Of a stretch of DNA of 32,813 nucleotides, positions 31,577-32,813 are shown in pieces (the stretch's first letter is position 1; each line of letters starts with the position of its first letter). Both the position numbers and the translations under genes were made by a program. Source of the DNA: Hyphomicrobiales bacterium (GTDB lineage Bacteria > Pseudomonadota > Alphaproteobacteria > Rhizobiales > Beijerinckiaceae); assembly GCA_019246665.1 (NCBI GenBank), contig JAFAQA010000005.1, positions 1-32,813 on the forward strand, given 5' to 3'. Below the pieces are notes generated by a model. That model was given only the letters and a program-made list of their open reading frames with translations, did no database searches and was not told the origin of the DNA.

Positions 31577-32317
31577 ATGATGAGTTGGTTTTTTGTGCTT
31601 CTGGGTTTGGTGACCGCGGCCGCGGGCGGTGCCGCCATGGTGATGGGCTGGCCGCTCGTGCCGCTCGAGCGCGGCTGGACCATGGTGATCGCCGGGGCGG
31701 CTCTCGTATCGGGCGGTCTCGTTTGCGTCTCCATTGGCGCTCTCATCGGCGAAACACGCCGCGCGCGCCGCGCGATCGAGCGCGCGCTCGAGGAGCTTGC
31801 CTGGGCGCGTCCGATCGAGCGGATGAGCGTGACGACGCTTCCACCCGAGCCGGAAAGCGCCACGCCGCGTCCGGCCGAACGCGAATACACGCCTGCGGTC
31901 GCGCCCTCGCCTCACTTCGAGCAGGTCGAGCCCGCCATGCCGCCCATGCCCGTCATGCCCGCCGCCGCTCCTCTCGGCGTCGCCGAGCCTCAGACGCAGG
32001 CAAAGCCGGCCACGGCCCGACAGGAGCCAAGGAAGGAGCCGACACTCGCCCCGCAAGCCGCTCCCGCTCCCGCCGCGAGCCCCCGTGTCGAGACCAGGCC
32101 CCCACCGCCACCCGCGCCGGCGGCTCCCGAACTCGCAACCCCGCCGCTCGCGAAAGAGTCCGAGGATTTGCAACCGGCGCGCAGCTTCAGCGTCGGTACC
32201 ACGACCTTCGTCGTGTTTACCGACGGCACCATCGAGGCACGCACCCCGAAGGGAGCTCGGCGGTTCGATTCGATGGAGGAGGTGCGAAGCTATCTCGAGG
32301 AATCGGCCGCGTCATAA
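31577..32317 (+). CDS. Conserved two-helix membrane protein with a proline/alanine-rich linker
   Basis: A 246-residue protein of unknown function. Two hydrophobic helices (about 4-26 and 35-58) are followed by a basic, charged segment (RRARRAIERALEELAWARPI). Next comes a long Pro/Ala-rich linker (about 90-195) and a small folded-looking C-terminus (about 203-242) with SFSVGTTTFVVFTDGTIEAR, then RRFDSMEEVRSYLEE. I recall similar architecture in hypothetical proteins of Hyphomicrobiales, where it is part of the conserved chromosome. The C-terminal module would sit on the cytoplasmic side if both helices span the membrane. Base composition is very GC-rich. The ATG at 31577 has an AAGG nearby, and the next ATG follows directly. 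It is unlinked in function to the polysaccharide genes as far as can be seen. Confidence 0.75.
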   Translation: MMSWFFVLLGLVTAAAGGAAMVMGWPLVPLERGWTMVIAGAALVSGGLVCVSIGALIGETRRARRAIERALEELAWARPIERMSVTTLPPEPESATPRPAEREYTPAVAPSPHFEQVEPAMPPMPVMPAAAPLGVAEPQTQAKPATARQEPRKEPTLAPQAAPAPAASPRVETRPPPPPAPAAPELATPPLAKESEDLQPARSFSVGTTTFVVFTDGTIEARTPKGARRFDSMEEVRSYLEESAAS

Positions 32318-32366
32318 AGCCGGCTCAGCAAAAGAGAAGCGGCTTTCCCAAGGCCGAGCTCATGCA

Positions 32367-32444
32367 GTGAACTATAATTGCAACTTCGCCCTGGTGCTGC
32401 CGATCTGGGACATCGTTTTCCGGACGGCGCTCTATGGCGAGTAG
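32367..32444 (+). pseudogene. C-terminal scrap of a sterol desaturase/fatty acid hydroxylase
   Basis: A 25-codon open stretch reads NYNCNFALVLPIWDIVFRTA and then LYGE before a stop. It resembles the end of the fatty-acid hydroxylase family (H-x-x-x-NFG-VLP-WD-LFGTA). Nothing of the preceding membrane domain is present. It starts 50 bases after the membrane protein gene. Confidence 0.5.
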
Positions 32445-32813
32445 CCTCGTCCTTGAGGCGTCGATGATCCCGATGTCGACGCGGATAATGAGCGCTCATG
32501 GCTGGGGCAACAGATCGCCGGGTTTGAGCGCTTGTTCAGGGCATTTCGCTCGTCCTGGCTGAGAGAGCCGCGGACCCTCTCGCCGAACGCCGGACGTGGC
32601 TCCGGCTCGGCTAGAGCATGAGCCGCAGAAGTGGGCCCACTTTTGCGATAGATCATGGGAAAAACAAAAAGATCACCTGACGCTGCTGATCTCATCTAAA
32701 CGCAGCGTGTTCCGGCGTTTACATCGGAAAAGGGGAAGCCGCTTTCCTCGATCATGCTCGAGGCGCAAGTCCGCAGGCCCACAAGGCGAAGGCGTGCGTC
32801 AGCGCGAATTCCG
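32445..32813. other. Intergenic stretch, no gene recognised
   Basis: This 369-base right edge has no reading frame I can assign. It contains a long palindrome (32624-32647), described separately, and a smaller inverted repeat CCTCGA-tcatgc-TCGAGG near 32747-32764. Confidence 0.4.
32611..32660. repeat. Rhizobial-type intergenic palindromic element
   Basis: CGCAGAAGTGGG and CCCACTTTTGCG (32624-32647) form a twelve-pair palindrome with one G-T pair. It is flanked by GAGCATGA on the left and GATCATG on the right. The layout GAGCATGA...GAAAAGTGGG...CC-CTTTT-G...GATCATG is that of a palindromic repeat I know from many rhizobial intergenic regions. Its function is unknown. Confidence 0.5.

Noticed and set aside
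31526-32173. 215-codon reverse frame over the membrane protein
   Set aside because: Gly/Arg/His-rich shadow of the Pro/Ala-rich linker.
1-32813. CRISPR arrays, rRNA genes, toxin-antitoxin or phage structural genes
   Set aside because: Looked for regular direct repeats, conserved rRNA stretches and small paired genes; none seen.

Overview
This window looks like the chromosome of an alphaproteobacterium, probably Hyphomicrobiales (Rhizobiales). Three things suggest this. The tRNA-His has A73 and no encoded G-1, which is an alphaproteobacterial trait. The right-hand flank carries a two-helix, proline-rich protein of a rhizobial type. Most of the DNA is GC-rich. Nearly all of the window (about 1-29.9 kb) is an accessory surface-polysaccharide locus (exopolysaccharide, capsule or O-antigen). 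The right end (about 31.2-32.8 kb) looks like conserved chromosomal backbone.

Layout. Left edge, minus strand: the start of a GT4 glycosyltransferase. Plus-strand block, 0.5-13.2 kb: a CE4-like polysaccharide deacetylase, an O-antigen ligase/polymerase (Wzy type), an ExoY-type initiating sugar transferase, a FemAB/GNAT-like protein, a GT4 glycosyltransferase, a Wzx-type flippase and a secreted GH74-like beta-propeller hydrolase. Minus-strand block, 29.8-13.6 kb, in transcription order: a Wzz/GumC-type co-polymerase; a Gfo/Idh/MocA oxidoreductase; a second initiating sugar transferase; a DegT/DnrJ aminotransferase; a hexapeptide acyltransferase; a GT4; an asparagine-synthase-like amidotransferase; a GC-rich coupled pair (flavin monooxygenase-like plus ATP-grasp); another GT4; and a second asparagine-synthase-like amidotransferase. 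The two blocks converge around 13.2-13.6 kb.

How the genes could work together. The sugar transferases load the first sugar on undecaprenyl phosphate and the GT4 enzymes extend the repeat unit. Wzx flips it, and Wzy with Wzz polymerises it and sets its length. The oxidoreductase, aminotransferase and acyltransferase resemble the steps that make 3-acylamino (WbpB/WbpE/WbpD-like) sugars. The two AsnB-like enzymes could amidate uronic acid carboxylates. The deacetylase, the FemAB-like protein and the flavin/ATP-grasp pair are candidate tailoring enzymes, and the GH74 protein a candidate processing hydrolase. These substrate assignments are inferences.

The most striking feature is how many gene corpses lie between the intact genes. 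They include two extra decayed copies of the wzy gene (one an in-frame internal deletion), two decayed class I methyltransferases, a GT4 C-terminus, a GT4 N-terminus joined to a deacetylase C-terminus, and tails or heads of IS5-, IS66-, IS4/Tn5- and IS110-type transposases. The right border has a decayed tyrosine integrase facing the 3' end of tRNA-His, as expected of an old genomic island that was repeatedly rearranged.
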